Counted from the first letter of the stretch, positions 21,661-34,734 are shown. The stretch is DNA of 64,000 nt from Saturnia japonica (GCA_033032175.1 CM065322.1:4278001-4342000), one strand, 5' to 3'. Numbers and translations are program-made. Notes: generated from the letters alone by a model not told the origin.

Positions 21661-24600
21661 TATATACTATAGTAGTAGTATGTTGTATTTATTGATTTGT
21701 AAATAGGGCAATTATTTTAGTAATGGGTTTTAGCTCTTTAAATGACCTATTGAAAGAGCTACGCTTGGAGTTTCTTTGAAGGTTATGATCAGAAATGGTG
21801 TAATCAAACAGAGAACTATGTTCATCGACATAGCTAAAAGATTAGCTCGCTGAAATTCCTGACCATGTCTACCCAATAATTGATAATCAATAGTGTAGAC
21901 AAGTTCAAACGAAAAGAAGTGTTTAGACAAAGACACACCCGCAAGATGCACAAGGTGGCTGGAATCCACTGGATTCGGAGGACATATTTCCAGCATTGGA
22001 CAGATATAGGGCTGATGATGATGTAGTTATAATAATTTACTTTCCCTTTGAACTCCCACTTATCTAAGTTTCACTGTATTAACTTTTGGAAGTTCATTAA
22101 AAAAACTTTCTCTATTTACACAACTGTCGGAATCGATTTCCTAAATGATCGGATAAGCAATAACAATCATGAAAAAAAAAAACAGCCAAATTGTCCAACC
22201 CACGCACAATGATCGCAGGAGTAACGCTTTCGCATTGTTTGAAATCATTTGCGTGTAGGATGAGTCGATCGTTTAGCAATGAGGCAATAACGTTTCTGAT
22301 AACAATAGACCGTAGACGCCTATTGAAAAGAAATGTTCTGATTCATCAAAGAAAATTAAAAGTTATTGCGTCAAAAGGATGAATCATTCACCCTTTGATA
22401 TCTTAGATGTTTGCGATCGAATTTGGCTCAGTGGCGGCGCGACAGCTTGTTCAGACACTGCGATTTCTAGTTCTCACCTGGTTTTAACAATGTCATATAA
22501 ATTTAACAAGTCTTTGTATTTACTATACTTATATTCTACAATATCATCGTTGGGCAAGGGCGCGTCGTTAAGTGACAAGCTTTTATTTCCCAATCGCTCG
22601 CATAGTACATTGAAGGAAATTAAAATAAAATATAACTTTATCGTCTAACAATAAATACCACACGATATTTAAAATTCATTATTTCCGGATTTATTTCTTA
22701 ATTCATATCCAAGGACTTTCCTATCTGTTAGATATCAAAACTGAAGGTCCCCGGGAAGTACCCTATTGGTTTTGATAATCGGTCAGTGAGTGGAACTTTT
22801 AGTATGAAGGGAAGTCTCTTTTTATTGCGTTAACCTAGAATCCTATGAGTATTTATAATTTTATATTTACTTTTTATATTTGTATTTATATTACAATATT
22901 CAGAGTGCATAGACCTTAATCAGTACTCCATAAAAATTTCAAAATATATACTTCAAACTAAGAATAAAGGCCTTGACACGAGGACAGACAGATAGACGGA
23001 CAACAAAGTAATTCTAACTGGAAAATATAACAAACTGAAAACAAGTTCCTAAGACTTACAACATATACAGGACCTTTGCTAAAATTGACTAACAATACAA
23101 ATAAAGTCTACCTCTTACATTAATTATTGCAGTTTTATATATTATTAGAAAACATTGCTATCGACCCAAGATCTGAAATATTCCATGCAAGATCCCATAA
23201 TGTAGAAATTTTCAAAATATGTTTAATTCATAACATCACTGTAACATTTAGCTTGACATTACACAAATAGAAATAAACATTTACAAAGGACCGTATAAAT
23301 ACGAACGCATAAATCATTTATAAAAAGAGACCCACATACCACTTTTACTTTCCACAAGCAAAGGAGCCATTTGGTTTCAATATACACCGCTTTCAATTGG
23401 AGTAGACGCCGTAAATTTTATTATAAGTCGTAATTCGTTTTATCTATGCCAAGTTGTGTAGATTGAGATCTTTGGAATGTTAAATTTTTATTTCTTTTGG
23501 CATTTATTAAAGATAAAATGTTGTCTTTCTGTTTGTCTCAAAATTTATTTATGACAATTAATGCGATCTGCTTGGTCAGCTTGGAGTTAAGTTGAGCTTT
23601 CTTGCAATCTTAATTAGGATGTTTTAATTTGATTAAATTAGCATCTATTACTTAGATTTTTTACCTTTTAAAGGCGTCGGTATTTTACTTAAATCTTTAG
23701 AAGTAAGATTCGTTCCGTTTTATTAGCATAAGATACAGATAAATTTGTCACCATTATAAATTGGACTTGTAAAAAATGATATCCTTATTTACTTATAATA
23801 TTACGATTGATTAGATGGCAATGCTAAATAGGAACTCTTTTAGTTTATATGCCACGTATTTAGCTAGTGATTTTCATCATTTCGTTTGCAAGCCAGAAAA
23901 CAAAATCTTAACGGCGTAGTGTTATTGGTTTTACTCCATTCAAATGATCAAAAGCGGTTTTAATATCAATATTAAATCGTTGATAAGTCCGCTCAGTATT
24001 ATATGTGATACGTTGATTATTTACTAAGAAGATTCAATCGATTTAAAACCAAGCTTATGCAAGTAAAAGCTATAATCGTAGAAACATATAATGCAATAAA
24101 ATGCTCATAGATAACTGAGTTTTACGACCGACAACAACTACGCTTGATGCAAGCGAAAGTGTTTTAAGATGCTGTATATCATTAAGGTACAATATAAGTA
24201 AAAAATGGCAAGCAATGCGAAAAAGGAGCAAAATAAATATTAAATTAATCTAAAACCACTTTTCAATATTAGTTTATAAATATTTAATTTATCTAAGCTA
24301 GAATATTACAAGCTAGCGTATCGTGCAAAGGCTTCGTGCTTCGGTAAGTTCATGCTAATAGCTCGATTAAGTGTTTGCTGCAAGTTTTGTTTTTACATGG
24401 TAAGTTTTTAGTGTACATTAGTCATTCAAAACAAATTCTTTCTTTTACCTGAAGAATATCATCTAGTAAATATAATTATTATTAGTTATATGTATAAAAC
24501 TCCATTAATAAACCCATAAACAGCAGTACATTTTTTAACCTACTTTTCTTCTCATTGTTAGGCAAAAACTTTATTCTAATGTATTAGGTGACATGATTCT

Positions 24601-25227
24601 AATAATATTATGTTTAGAGTATGTGCCGTTCTAAAAAGTGTAATTAGTTAGACATATTACTACTTATTACCTACCTATTATTAGTTGTTATAATATGGTC
24701 TTCAAGACTAGTGAATGATCTATTAATTAGTGACACAAGCCTCGGAAAGGGTTGCGGTGTTGTTTAAAGTTGACTTAATTGGCTTGGTACACTTTGTGGT
24801 TTTAGTGAGTGGGAGTCTCACATAACCCTCTTGTTCCTCCGAGTAAAAGGCTGATAGGTGTATTGAATTTGTTTTATAGACTTCTATTATGAGAAAATGT
24901 ACCTAAAGAATCTACAAACAGTTTGGACATTTCACATAAGGTCCGGGTACACGTCGGTCGTTGGTTATCTGCTGTACAATTTCGCCGGCACGATTGATTC
25001 TCACGTTTCGCCTTATAATGTTACCGCCTTGTGTACAATAATTATTTCCCCATTTTATCTCGAACGTCGATTATTTTATTTATAGTTAGCCACAATATGG
25101 ACCCACTGTGTGGAACGGTTGGAGGGCTCCCGTTTAACGTTGTACGTTCACTTATCGATGTATCAACTTATCGAGGTTTTGAATTAATTTAATAAAGTAA
25201 CCTTTCGCAAATGATCAATGTTACTAA
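21661..25227. other. Long AT-rich stretch without a supported gene
   Basis: Several frames of 60-90 codons (21730-21996 minus, 22191-22382, 22379-22648, 24897-25085) have no recognisable motif. 22890-23000 ends in GACAGACAGATAGACGGAC, a style of tail found in the Helitron/Lep1-like repeats, so part of 22740-23000 is probably old repeat. Otherwise nothing was seen. Confidence 0.4.
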
Positions 25228-25366
25228 TTTAGTGATTTTTTTTTCTGACTGACTTTACTGTTAGCCTTAAGGGCCCTGAAGCCTCTGACGGCTTTTGCAG
25301 CTTCACCGTGACTTGGGCGCAAGCCCTTAAGAGCGCTTAAGGCACTCAGCCGCGATAGTTTAGTGA
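25228..25366 (-). mobile_element. Poly(A)-tailed retroelement fragment (family P), copy 2 with target duplication
   Basis: The 8-bp direct repeat TTTAGTGA at 25228-25235 and 25359-25366 brackets a 123-bp insert. The insert begins with a T run (the poly(A) tail on the minus strand), then GACTTTACTGTTAGCC, CCTCTGACGGCTTTTGCAGC and GGCACTCAGCCGCGATAG. Tail plus target duplication is the mark of LINE-driven retroposition. No coding capacity. Confidence 0.8.
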
Positions 25367-26014
25367 CGAAATAGGTAAATATAAATATTTAAAAAAAAAC
25401 AATCAAATAATCAAAACAGTAAAAAAAATTGATAAACCCGTTCAAGTTACTTGCCAGCTCTTTCTGATAATTGTGATATTTTCTGAACCGGTGTTAGTGT
25501 TTTGACATTCATGTGCCTTTCTAGTGTCCAAATTGAACACATTATTTATTATTTACAATTTGATTATAACATATTTTATGTTATTAAAAAAATGTAATGC
25601 ATTTATATAAAAAAAATTTAGTAAAAAATCAAGAAACTTTACAGGTAAATATTTGTAACAAACAATTCTTATTTAACTTGCATTATGACTATAGAGGTAC
25701 TACTAAACATTTAATTGTTATTATCGATAAAATCAAAACACTAAAAAGCATGAGAGCTCGCGTGTAAGTTCTATCGTCTATTTTTATCTCCGCTACCCCG
25801 CGCTGGCACTGCCGACCACAAATCAAGAGTAGGTCTAAGTTTTGATACAATATCAAAACATTAGTTCCTATTTTATGTACCTAGTTATTCTCGGACGTCT
25901 TTACAAAGCAGAACGTTGCATAGAACTATGAATACAAATGCAATTTGGAAGCGGCAACTTTTGTTTTATAAAGAATAATTCATATACATATTTGGAAGTT
26001 ACATATTTATTTTG
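25367..26014. other. No gene or repeat recognised
   Basis: AT-rich with a small balanced stretch near 25750-25830. Confidence 0.4.
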
Positions 26015-26215
26015 GCGCGGTTAGTACAGGGTAAAGTTGAAAGCTGCGCACGTATTAAGTACGTGACGGAAATACGTCATGATGAAGTTAGCCGTCAATG
26101 ATTATCATCATGAATTAATTTTACTGACTTTTTTTCAGGCTATAAAATAACTTACCGTTGTATAAATATTTTTACACAATTAAGAAAAAAAGTCAGTAAA
26201 ATCAATTTACATTGT
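26015..26215 (+). repeat. Interspersed repeat G, copy 2, with 17-bp inverted repeat
   Basis: GTACAGGGTAAAGTTGAAAG .. TCATGATGAAGTTAGCC matches copies at 21545 and 58715. It continues into TTTTACTGACTTTTTTT (26119-26135), whose exact reverse complement AAAAAAAGTCAGTAAAA lies at 26185-26201, so part of this copy can fold into a stem with a 49-base loop. Confidence 0.55.
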
Positions 26216-27139
26216 TGGTACGCGGGATAAAATTTTTGGAGTTTTTTTTTGTTAGTTTACTTGAGTACACACGTTTTTTTTTTTAATATATATCTGTTTA
26301 TTCCACTATTCCCATAGTATTTTCTGTAAGATAGACTTAAACTAAGAAAGTCCATATGCAAAGCCGTGCAATAGGTACGTTGAAGCGGATAAATATAACA
26401 CTCGCACATTAAGACGTAATTTTTGTTAATGTTCCTTCTAACCGTTTTAAATGTACGCAAGTATCGTATTAATGGGTACTAATAAAATATATCCACGAAG
26501 AATAAAGTATTATTATGGAAATGAATCTATCATAGTTAGTGATTGGTGAATACAGAAAAAGCTGATACACAGTTTTTAAGACCAAATAGGTATAAAAATA
26601 ACATAAATAACTATACATACAAACTATCTATAATACATTTACATAAATAGTACTCAAAAAAAAGGAAAGAATATGACAGACATTTTATGTTATTTTTGTT
26701 GTTAGAACGAAATGAATATATATTTTGAGTTTTATTGATGTACAACCGTGCCACTCGACTTTAAAATTGCCAAAATAGAGCGCGAGTAACGCATCTACGC
26801 TTATAAAAACATCTTAGGGTATATAAGATAACTATGTTCTGGCATGCGATTCTTCTCCATTTAAGTTATTACATATGCCTATTTTCAATAAGCTCCAACG
26901 GACCCCTTTCTACGATTAGACCGAGTTATAAACATCAATTAAAACCAATTAAAGCGCATACCCACATTACAAATGACCATTTCCTAATTTAGTAAACATT
27001 TCCTGCTTCTCCCTTTTCAATTACTATTGTCAGCGAAATTATATGTATGTGACATAGTTAATTAATATAAGAGGTCGTTAACCTAACTATAATAACTATT
27101 GGACTAATTGGGAATATTTCTTCTTTTTTTCCTTATATA
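26216..27139. other. No gene recognised
   Basis: AT-rich. The minus-strand frame 26257-26460 lacks recognisable features. Confidence 0.4.
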
Positions 27140-27375
27140 ACTAAGCTGGCAAACAAGCATACGTCCCGCATGATGGTAAGCGGCTACCGTAGCCTATAAA
27201 CGCTTTTAATACCAAAGATATATCTGGCGAATTGCCGACCTTGAACCCCCCTACAAAAAGAACCTCTGGAAACCTTACTTACCCTAGGAACACAACACAA
27301 GGTTATTGGGCTGCGATTTTATGTAAGGGTAGAGGTATCCTAATAGACGGATTGTCCAATGTAGAGAAAAACTTT
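27140..27375 (+). repeat. Interspersed repeat A, long copy
   Basis: CGTCCCGCATGATGGTAAGC, GCCGACCTTGAACCCCCC, AACCTCTGGAAACC and CACAAGGTTATTGGGCTGCG follow in the same order as at 803-1010. Confidence 0.55.
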
Positions 27376-27572
27376 ACCCTACCTCTCTATTTTGCAATAT
27401 AAACCCTAAAATCTTTCTTCTCAACACAAAAGTACAAATCTTCATTGTAGAAAAATCTGATCTATGCATTTAAACATCAAATTCTTAAATACATATTTTT
27501 TATTTATACATATTTATTTGCAAAAAGTTGTGCCCAAGTATAATAGGAAGGCAAATTTATGTATGTAAGTTA

Positions 27573-27912
27573 TCTATATATTAATACGTGAAGCAAAAGC
27601 TTTCTACCCCTTTTTAAGCGTATTGCGTGCACGGAAGATTGTGAGATTTGACATGGTTAAAGATTGTATGGAGAAGGAGTGCAGAAAGCTAAAATTTATC
27701 TATAATACCTGTTACTAATTAATATATTGAATTATATACATTAATACTGCGCATCCTAAACCGACCAATGCCATTGAACTTAGACCCCCCAAAATATTGA
27801 CACTGTCACTCAACGAAAAGTGATTTAAGGTTCATACTGCAAATGTCAAACAGAAAAAAGGTCTATGATTAAAAAGTCGCTGGTCGAATTTCGACCATTG
27901 AGCGACCGCTAG
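27573..27912 (+). mobile_element. Helitron-like non-autonomous element (family 1), best-preserved copy
   Basis: Begins TCTATATATTAATACGTGAA after an A and ends CGACCGCTAG before a T. Just before the end, GTCGCTGGTCGAATTTCGAC then CATTGAGCGAC folds into an interrupted hairpin, as expected of a Helitron 3' terminus. The interior (GCGTATTGCGTGCACGGAAG, GAACTTAGACCCCCC) is shared with the copies at 1955, 5139 and 54281. No Rep/helicase coding, so it depends on an autonomous partner elsewhere. Confidence 0.75.
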
Positions 27913-28094
27913 TTATTATTAATGTGTATTTAGTGTTTAATTAATTTGTTTTCTGTTTTTGAGCCAGAATACATAAATAAATAATAAAACTTTGAAAAAA
28001 GTTATTAATATGTCGTTGCCATCACCACAAGGCCTATATTGGCCTGTCCTGTTTTCATACAATATTATTTTGTATTAACTAATAATGTAAATGC

Positions 28095-28345
28095 ATTTTA
28101 CTGACTATTTTTTAAACGACTTCAAAAAAAGACGGAGGTTACTCAATTCGAATGCATATACTATGTTTTTTATGGAGGTTCAGTCATAACTTCTTCGTTT
28201 ATGAACTGATTTGGATAATTTTTTTACTTCGATAAAGGGATACATCAAGGTTGGGCCCCTATTTTAACTTCATTTGGCACTGGACCTTCACCTTCGAAGA
28301 TACACGAAGGAACTCTTCAAAATCTTTGAAGTTGGATTTCTTTTT
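28095..28345 (+). repeat. Interspersed repeat D, plus-strand copy
   Basis: ACGACTTCAAAAAAAGACGG, CATAACTTCTTCGTTTATGA, CCTTCACCTTCGAAGATACA and TTTTTTGTTAAAAAATG follow the repeat D order. Confidence 0.65.
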
Positions 28346-29084
28346 TGTTAAAAAATGTATTTTTGTATTTTTAATAGCGTAAAAACTAATTTTACGCTAT
28401 CACGCGTCATTATTTTAATAAAATACATTATTATGATTGATGGCTGACTTCCGGTACACGATGCGCGCGCACCCCTCAATTTCAACCCCTACTAAATGCT
28501 TATATACTTAAAAAATAACACAGTCACCTTTATTTTCAAGTTAGAAAGCAAATGTAATAAATAAATCTCGCCAGTGTATAGTAGTAGTTTTTGTAACATG
28601 ACATTGCGCAGCGAATTTATTCTCATCTCTTCAAGTTAAATTATACGATTTAAATAAAACAAATTACTAAAACTTTACAATGCAAAGACGTTGATTTATC
28701 ATAAATAAAATGTTCCATAAGATTTCCATTGGACTCAACGCTCAATGCTAAGGGAATTGAGCACAAGTTTGTTTCCGATTTCCATCGAGAAGTTAAATTG
28801 TCAGAACCGCAGTATTCGCAAATCAATTCGCGTCAATAATTTTCTATTTCAATTCTCGTGTACGTTGAATATGCATTCGACATTTGAATTGAATTTCATG
28901 TTTTCGCCACACACCACTGATTGATGGCTACTGCAGTTACTAACAGCAAGCGATATTTATATAATCGCTGACCTTATTTTAAACGGACACTTAATTAACC
29001 CTTTGACTCTCTATGTCAATTGTGTCAAAATGTGCGTAAAATTGCCATTAATGCTATCGATGCGAATCAAGTTATTAAATACGT
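28346..29084. other. No gene or repeat recognised
   Basis: AT-rich intergenic-looking DNA. Confidence 0.4.
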
Positions 29085-29235
29085 TAAAACTGGCTGATCC
29101 TTGTGAATATTGCGCATATTATAAAATTTAAATATCCTAACAGCTATATTATGTTAGTTTAACTGGTTTGTTAATAGATGACGTTATGAATATATTTTCA
29201 TTAGAATCAAAAGGTAATCCTTAGAAAATGTTTTT
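29085..29235 (+). repeat. Interspersed repeat E, copy 2
   Basis: TTGCGCATATTATAAAATTT, TTGTTAATAGATGACGTTAT and ATTAGAATCAAAAGG parallel 18690-18920. Confidence 0.45.
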
Positions 29236-29303
29236 GGAATGAAGTTCCTCATCGCATGGTACAGACTTAGCGGATGGCGGCTAGGCCATGCTAGCTAGGC
29301 ATG

Positions 29304-29445
29304 GTTAGGATTTTTTTTTAACTGACTACACTGTTAGTCTTAGGGGCCCTGAAGCCGTTGCGGCTTTTACAGCTTCACCGAACTTGGGGGTGAGCGCTTA
29401 GGGCACTCAGCGCACTCAGCCGCGAAAGTTTTGGACGAGTTAGGA
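29304..29445 (-). mobile_element. Poly(A)-tailed retroelement fragment (family P), copy 3 with target duplication
   Basis: GTTAGGA occurs at 29304-29310 and 29439-29445 around a 128-bp insert. The insert starts with a T run and contains GACTACACTGTTAGTCTTAG, GCGGCTTTTACAGCTTCACC and CAGCCGCGAAAGTTTTGGAC. Family consensus around the right end also resembles GTTAGG, so the duplication could be partly coincidental. Confidence 0.7.
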
Positions 29446-31002
29446 ATTTTCCGTCACAACCCTTTAAATAGTGTAGACAGATATCCATAGTGCGTATACT
29501 ATTTTGCCTGTGCTCAGTCATAGGTGCGCGCTTATTGGTTCAACTTCGTTAATAATTTAAAAAAAACAAGTCAAATTAACAACTAAAAATTTCGTTGCAT
29601 ATTCCGTTGCTAAAGTTTATGGTTGAGATGGGTGTGTACCGAATGGGTCTCGAGCATATATCCTGGAGGGAGAAATATGTATATATTATATACATAAGTC
29701 GTAAGTTTATATTATAATATGCTCTACCGAAACTAATATATCCAAGCAAAACAAATATTTTATATGTCCTTTTAAAGGATTAAAGAAAAGTTGTTAAAAA
29801 ACTTTTACTGAGTTGCGTCTTAGGTTTTTTTGGTATGTTACATATACTTCCCGTCTATAAAATTTCATAACACTCGATCAAGACGTTGAATTATATCCAG
29901 ACATACAAACGGAACAGACAGACAAAAAAAGGTAAATGCGAGATTAAGTGACGTATAAAAAAGCTATCTAGCACTAAATTTGGAAAAATACATGTACAGA
30001 TAGAACTACAACAATACTAGTTTACCTGAGTATACTCTAGTAAAAAGCCAACTTGTTCACCCATCATAAATAGAGAGACAAGCCAGACAACTTGCCGCCG
30101 CGCCGTTTAGTAATATCCCTAACGAGTCAGGCGACATTCAGTCGTATTTAATATGTTTAAAAAACCCGATACGGCTAAAGATTTTATGCGATTGTAGAGG
30201 AAACAGGTCGTGTGATACACGGTTGCATGAAATCACGTGTCGCCGCAGAATGCCGCTCCGAACACTTTCTTACCATCATCGGCGGCGGTAACCATCGATT
30301 GTGACTGCACCTTTCTCAGTTCAATCAATTTCACCGCAAACATTCGCGAAATGACCCCGTCTATCTAGTTGGACTGTTCGGCGTTAGGGCTGTCAAATGT
30401 CAGTGCATTTATTTTAAAAATAAATCGTCAAAAGTGAAATTGTTAAAGAATTATGAAAGATTACCTTGTGAATATATTATAAGTATACAATTTAAATAAA
30501 CTACAAAAAAAAACAACCGCCTCGTGCATCTCTAGATGAGTGGAAGAGAATGCTTTTTAGTATTAAGTCTTCTTTTTGCACACTAAACATTAGCAATATA
30601 AAAATTATATACTTAATTAAGTAACATATTTTTTATTATTTTGAATGGAATTTTTATTTTAAAGTAATGTAAATGTGTTTAGTCAATTGTATGTTTTTAA
30701 TATTTTACAATCGAAAACCATACAATTTTAATGATAATCGACATTTTAATTTTCTTTTTAATTCCATCACAAAATAAGTAGTTATAATTAACTATTATTA
30801 AAATATTATTGAAAATAGATGTTAAACTTTCACGAATGAAAAGTTCCTACCAAGATGGCGGGACCGATATACATCAATTTCTTGTTTCATTTTGTTTTTT
30901 ATGCATTAAAAATATTTGTAACACTAAAAAACAATCCTAAGTAAAAAGTTACACCAATAGACAATTAATTACATTGCGTATACTGACCAGCCCTAACACA
31001 AT
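29446..31002. other. No gene recognised; balanced-composition patch at 30050-30400
   Basis: 29640-29940 ends in ACAGACAGACAAAAAAAGG and is probably an old repeat. 30050-30400 is clearly less AT-rich than its surroundings (for example CCATCATCGGCGGCGGTAAC) but shows no frame or motif I can name. It could be a regulatory stretch. Confidence 0.35.
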
Positions 31003-31150
31003 TATATCGATAAGACAAGTCGATCGACAATCGATTCATTGGCTACCGTTTATCGACAAAACCAGTTCGCGTCACTTGTTCAGTACGCACGAATGACCCG
31101 ATATGATTGTTATCGACAAGATAACTATCTTTCATTATAACTTTTGTCGA
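31003..31150. repeat. Cluster of ATCGA/TCGAT words
   Basis: ATATCGATAAGACAAGTCGA, TCGACAATCGATTC, TTATCGACAAAACC and TTATCGACAAGATAAC lie within 150 bp. A similar cluster is at 38620-38750 in roughly opposite orientation. TATCGATA resembles the DREF/BEAF-type motif described in Drosophila, but the two clusters may equally be copies of one repeat. Confidence 0.35.
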
Positions 31151-31307
31151 GCGCTTTTCTCTAGCTCACATAATGGCCCTTAAGTTATTATTTAAGTTAG
31201 ATGCGTGACTTTAACAAGACGCCGGAACAAACAACTCAAAAAAGTGCTTTGTCGAGTAATTGCTTTAAAAATTAAGGAAAATTACTATGTTGTTTATATT
31301 TTGAATA

Positions 31308-31629
31308 ACTATGCCCCGCGGTTTCGCCCGTGTTAAATTTATTCGAGTAACTCTCCACCGCACCGCCCGCCGCGCTTCTAACGCAACCGTGTAGAGCCTA
31401 TCGTTTTACTTACCGTACTTTCTTGCTATATTGCTTGACGTGCACGTTAACTGCTCAGCTTATTAGAGACGTACCGTAAAGTTATATAGCCTATAACGTT
31501 ACTCAATAAATGGGTTATAAAATGCAAAAAGAATTTTTGGAATCTGACTGGTAGTTAAACAAATTAACGCGTTCAAATAAACAAGCAAATAAAGAATCTT
31601 TTGAGCTTTATAATATTGGTAGGTATAGA
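31308..31629 (-). mobile_element. Helitron/Lep1-like element (family 2), short copy
   Basis: Minus-strand start TCTATACCTACCAATATTAT with AAGCTCAAAAGATTC. Minus-strand end AACACGGGCGAAACCGCGGG. About 320 bp, no coding capacity. The interior has a GC-rich patch GCACCGCCCGCCGCGCTTC. Confidence 0.65.
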
Positions 31630-33469
31630 TCATGGAGAACAGAGGTAAAGAGTAACATCTCTATGCATGAAAAAGTCGCAAAGCGTCAATTTAGTGTGGC
31701 GGCGGGCGCTACGTTAGCAAAAGCGTAAATTTTAAACGTAGCGTCGAAAGTTATTATTTTTTTTATTTTAGCTCACTTCGACAACTTTTAACTCCACAAA
31801 CTTTTAACATTATAGTTCATCTATTTTTTTAAGTTTTACAACAGTAAAAACTATAAAATCACAAAAAAGTATAATTCTCTCATGATATGCTAGCGCCATT
31901 TTGAAGGTTTTTTAATTATAATTTGCTGCTGGTTACAGGTCACTTTATGAACTTGTCCTCCATATAAGATGATTCCCCTTACCTCTATTTTCCATGGTAT
32001 AGATGTGCCAGCGTTTCACATTAAGTTAAGGGATTATAATGTAGGAATTGGAAATAGGTCTAATTAAAAATGTGGACTAGATCTCAAGTGTCAGCTGAAG
32101 GCATCAACTCCAACTTGAACTATTTATTGTAAATAATAATTTTTCAAGTACGTGTTGAACAATTATAGAAAATGCCGTATTTACCGAGAATTTTATAAAA
32201 TTCTCATATATAGACCGCTTCATCTTTCTGATTAAAATTTACTAATTCATGAAATAGCCCTTTAACACAAACCGTTAGTATGAGTCGTCAATCGGAAGAC
32301 GTCGTCATTCCATCACGTTTTCGAAGCGATGAGTCAATTTTTAAATATGCAACTTTCTTTCAAACAAGCTTGTCAGGATTGGCAATCGATTAGCAAAAAT
32401 TGTATTTTATTTAATTTTTTTATATATACCTCTAGCTACCTTAACATGGTCAAAAACACAAGAGAATAGGGCATAATATGTTTTAATGAGATTACAAATA
32501 CATATATATATTACTCGCTGCTATACGAATTTTAAGCAAAATAAGTAACTTATACTGTAATTTTAGTTTCTTATTTTGCATTGTACAAACACGTCATTTC
32601 TATTTATTTGGTTAAAATTTATATATATATATATATAGAAAGATAAGTAAACATACACCACAAATGTTATCCTCAAAGGTGTTTTTCTTTGTGGCAACAC
32701 CTTATCTGCTTTAATTCTTAATTGAAATTCATGATTCATACATAATTTCAAATCTTACGTTTCTTGTTATTGATGAAAAATAGACAAATAGTTTAGATTA
32801 ATTATATACATTCAGTAATGTGCGAAATATTTGCACAAGTCAACTATTAATATTAACAAAACGTTGCTTTTTATAATATAAGAATGACCAAGGTAAATGA
32901 CTCTATGACTTATCAATAAAAAAAATCTAATTGTTAATTGGTATGAATCGAATTAGATACGGCTGCCTTTTATGCTTAAACAAAGTTAATTAAAATCAAG
33001 TGATATATTTACGATAAAATTACATCGCAGTTGTTACTTTGCTACTATAGCTAACAAAAATCTATTACTTTAAAGTGTCCAAGGTGTTTTTATAGTTTTG
33101 ATGCCAAGGCGATAATTCAGACAAGCGTCCGGGATAAGCGAGGACAAGCCAAGATAATTAGCTATGCGGCACATCGTAACCTCATAATTTTACACACCTT
33201 AGTTGAGTTTTATGATTGGTGTAAAATAGAAGAAAGTTTCTTTAACATTGGCAAGATGTTCCTATACAGAAAATAAAATTGTTTAACCGATTGATGATGA
33301 TTAAAATAATCTATAGGTAAATCCAAGAACATAATCCCTAAATTGACCACTTTTCTTGTGATTATGGAAGTATATAGTGTAGAAGATATTAATATAGAAA
33401 ATTATTAATTAAAAAGAAGTTTTTAAAACGTTTATTCAATATTTCAGTTATAATAATTTTACTTCCGTA
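31630..33469. other. No gene recognised; contains a TA microsatellite
   Basis: AT-rich throughout, with (TA)n at about 32620-32638. The minus-strand frame 32563-32751 covers the microsatellite and is not called. Confidence 0.4.
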
Positions 33470-33650
33470 TTCATCTCAGCGAAACCTTTCATTTGATATC
33501 CCTCTTATGGGGGTGCACAAAAAATAACTAGTTTGCCATACTGGTTTTATAAAGACGTCACTTAGCTAACCATGCATTGTGATTTAAACTAAACGTTTAT
33601 GCATAATTTCAGCTCAATCGGTCGGGTACTTGTTTAAGAGAGGTATGGCA
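33470..33650 (-). repeat. Interspersed repeat H, minus copy
   Basis: CGAAACCTTTCATTTGATAT, GGGGGTGCACAAAAAATAAC, AACCATGCATTGTGAT and TTTCAGCTCAATCGGTCGGG are the reverse of the words at 56930-57115. Confidence 0.6.
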
Positions 33651-33669
33651 CAGATAAATTTTTTTTTTA

Positions 33670-33790
33670 ATTTCTCTCGACTTGGGGCAGCCCGACTATG
33701 GTGGGAGACTGCCATCCTACAGAAGATCGCAGTGAAATGGCCTTGTGTTGTATTCTTCCAGTGAGTAAAGTTTCCAGAGGTCCTTGGCCT
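33670..33790 (-). repeat. Interspersed repeat A, minus-strand fragment
   Basis: GGCCTTGTGTTGTATTCTTC and AGTTTCCAGAGGTCC are the reverse complement of the CTCTGGAAACC .. ACACAAGG part of 27140-27375. Confidence 0.5.
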
Positions 33791-33833
33791 AGGGAATTTA
33801 TTGTCGGAAACGCGCTAGTTATACTTATAGTAT

Positions 33834-33883
33834 CGTGCGTATAGTGTAGCGTAGCGTATAATGTAGCGTTGCGTATAGTGGTC
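33834..33883 (+). repeat. Short minisatellite, about three units of 17 bp
   Basis: GTGCGTATAGTGTAGC, GTAGCGTATAATGTAGC and GTTGCGTATAGTGG follow each other with small changes. Confidence 0.6.
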
Positions 33884-33987
33884 CATTTGCTAGTCTGCCG
33901 ACTCAGTAGTATATAAAAACATGTGTATTTTTACCGTCAGTAAATCCTTAGCGGCAACAAGTATTTATTATAATTCCTCAATAATTT

Positions 33988-34197
33988 TTATTTGAAATGA
34001 AGCGTACCGCTACAGCGTTCAACTCGGAGTGCAAAGCGGGAACAATGCATTGTCCTAGCATCCCACGTACGAGACCTCACGATCACCTGATCTTTCACAC
34101 AATCTCCGAGATCTATATCAGCACGATAATGATTTGTGGGGTCTGCACGAAGCTTTATAAACTGCTGCATTGTTTTACTATGCCATATTTATTTTAA
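33988..34197. other. Short block open on both strands, unassigned
   Basis: A 66-codon plus-strand frame and a 60-codon minus-strand frame overlap in a patch of balanced composition. The minus-strand frame is less biased and ends with TAA just before an AAATAAAAATT stretch. Neither product is recognised. Too short to call a gene. Confidence 0.2.
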
Positions 34198-34734
34198 AGC
34201 CGTTTATATATCTCATTAGTGAGTACAGTGTTCCGAATATGACAGTTGGTCTAAAATTAGAAGGAGTTAGTTAAGCAGTTGATAGAAGCCGTTAGAAGAA
34301 CCTTTTTGCAGATATCTATACAGTCGCAACGAATGACACTTTATAAGAGCAATTTAAAAACGTTCCATAAGAATGTTAATGATGCGGAAATTTTAACATG
34401 CTTTGAAGGTTCGTAACTTTATGACGCTGTGTTATGATAAGGCTTTTATTATATCAGATTAATGTGTGGTTTTGGAACCATATCTGTCAGAAATATATTT
34501 TTGATCTTGTTTCTTCGTACCAGCACGAGTCTTATTCCAAATACAAACAGCTCGTGCCATGGTAAAAAAATTCGTCTGTCAGACAAATGCTCAAGGTGAA
34601 CTAGTCTACTTACGTACCCTCATGGGTGACAACGAGAAACGGTTTTACACCTTGGATTACTTGTCTGTGGCTCTACAGCTTCACAGTACGGCAAAGATAA
34701 AACATATAGAACTTTTTAGTTCAATCCGAGATTC
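34198..34734. other. No gene recognised
   Basis: The plus-strand frame 34559-34777 runs into the MITE to its right and has no recognisable domain. Confidence 0.35.

Noticed and set aside
22191..22648. Adjacent frames of 63 and 89 codons as a small gene
   Set aside because: No recognisable domain, no splice or polyadenylation context, and AT-driven composition in the second half.
33834..33883. CRISPR-like array
   Set aside because: The units are adjacent without spacers and only about 17 bp long: a minisatellite.
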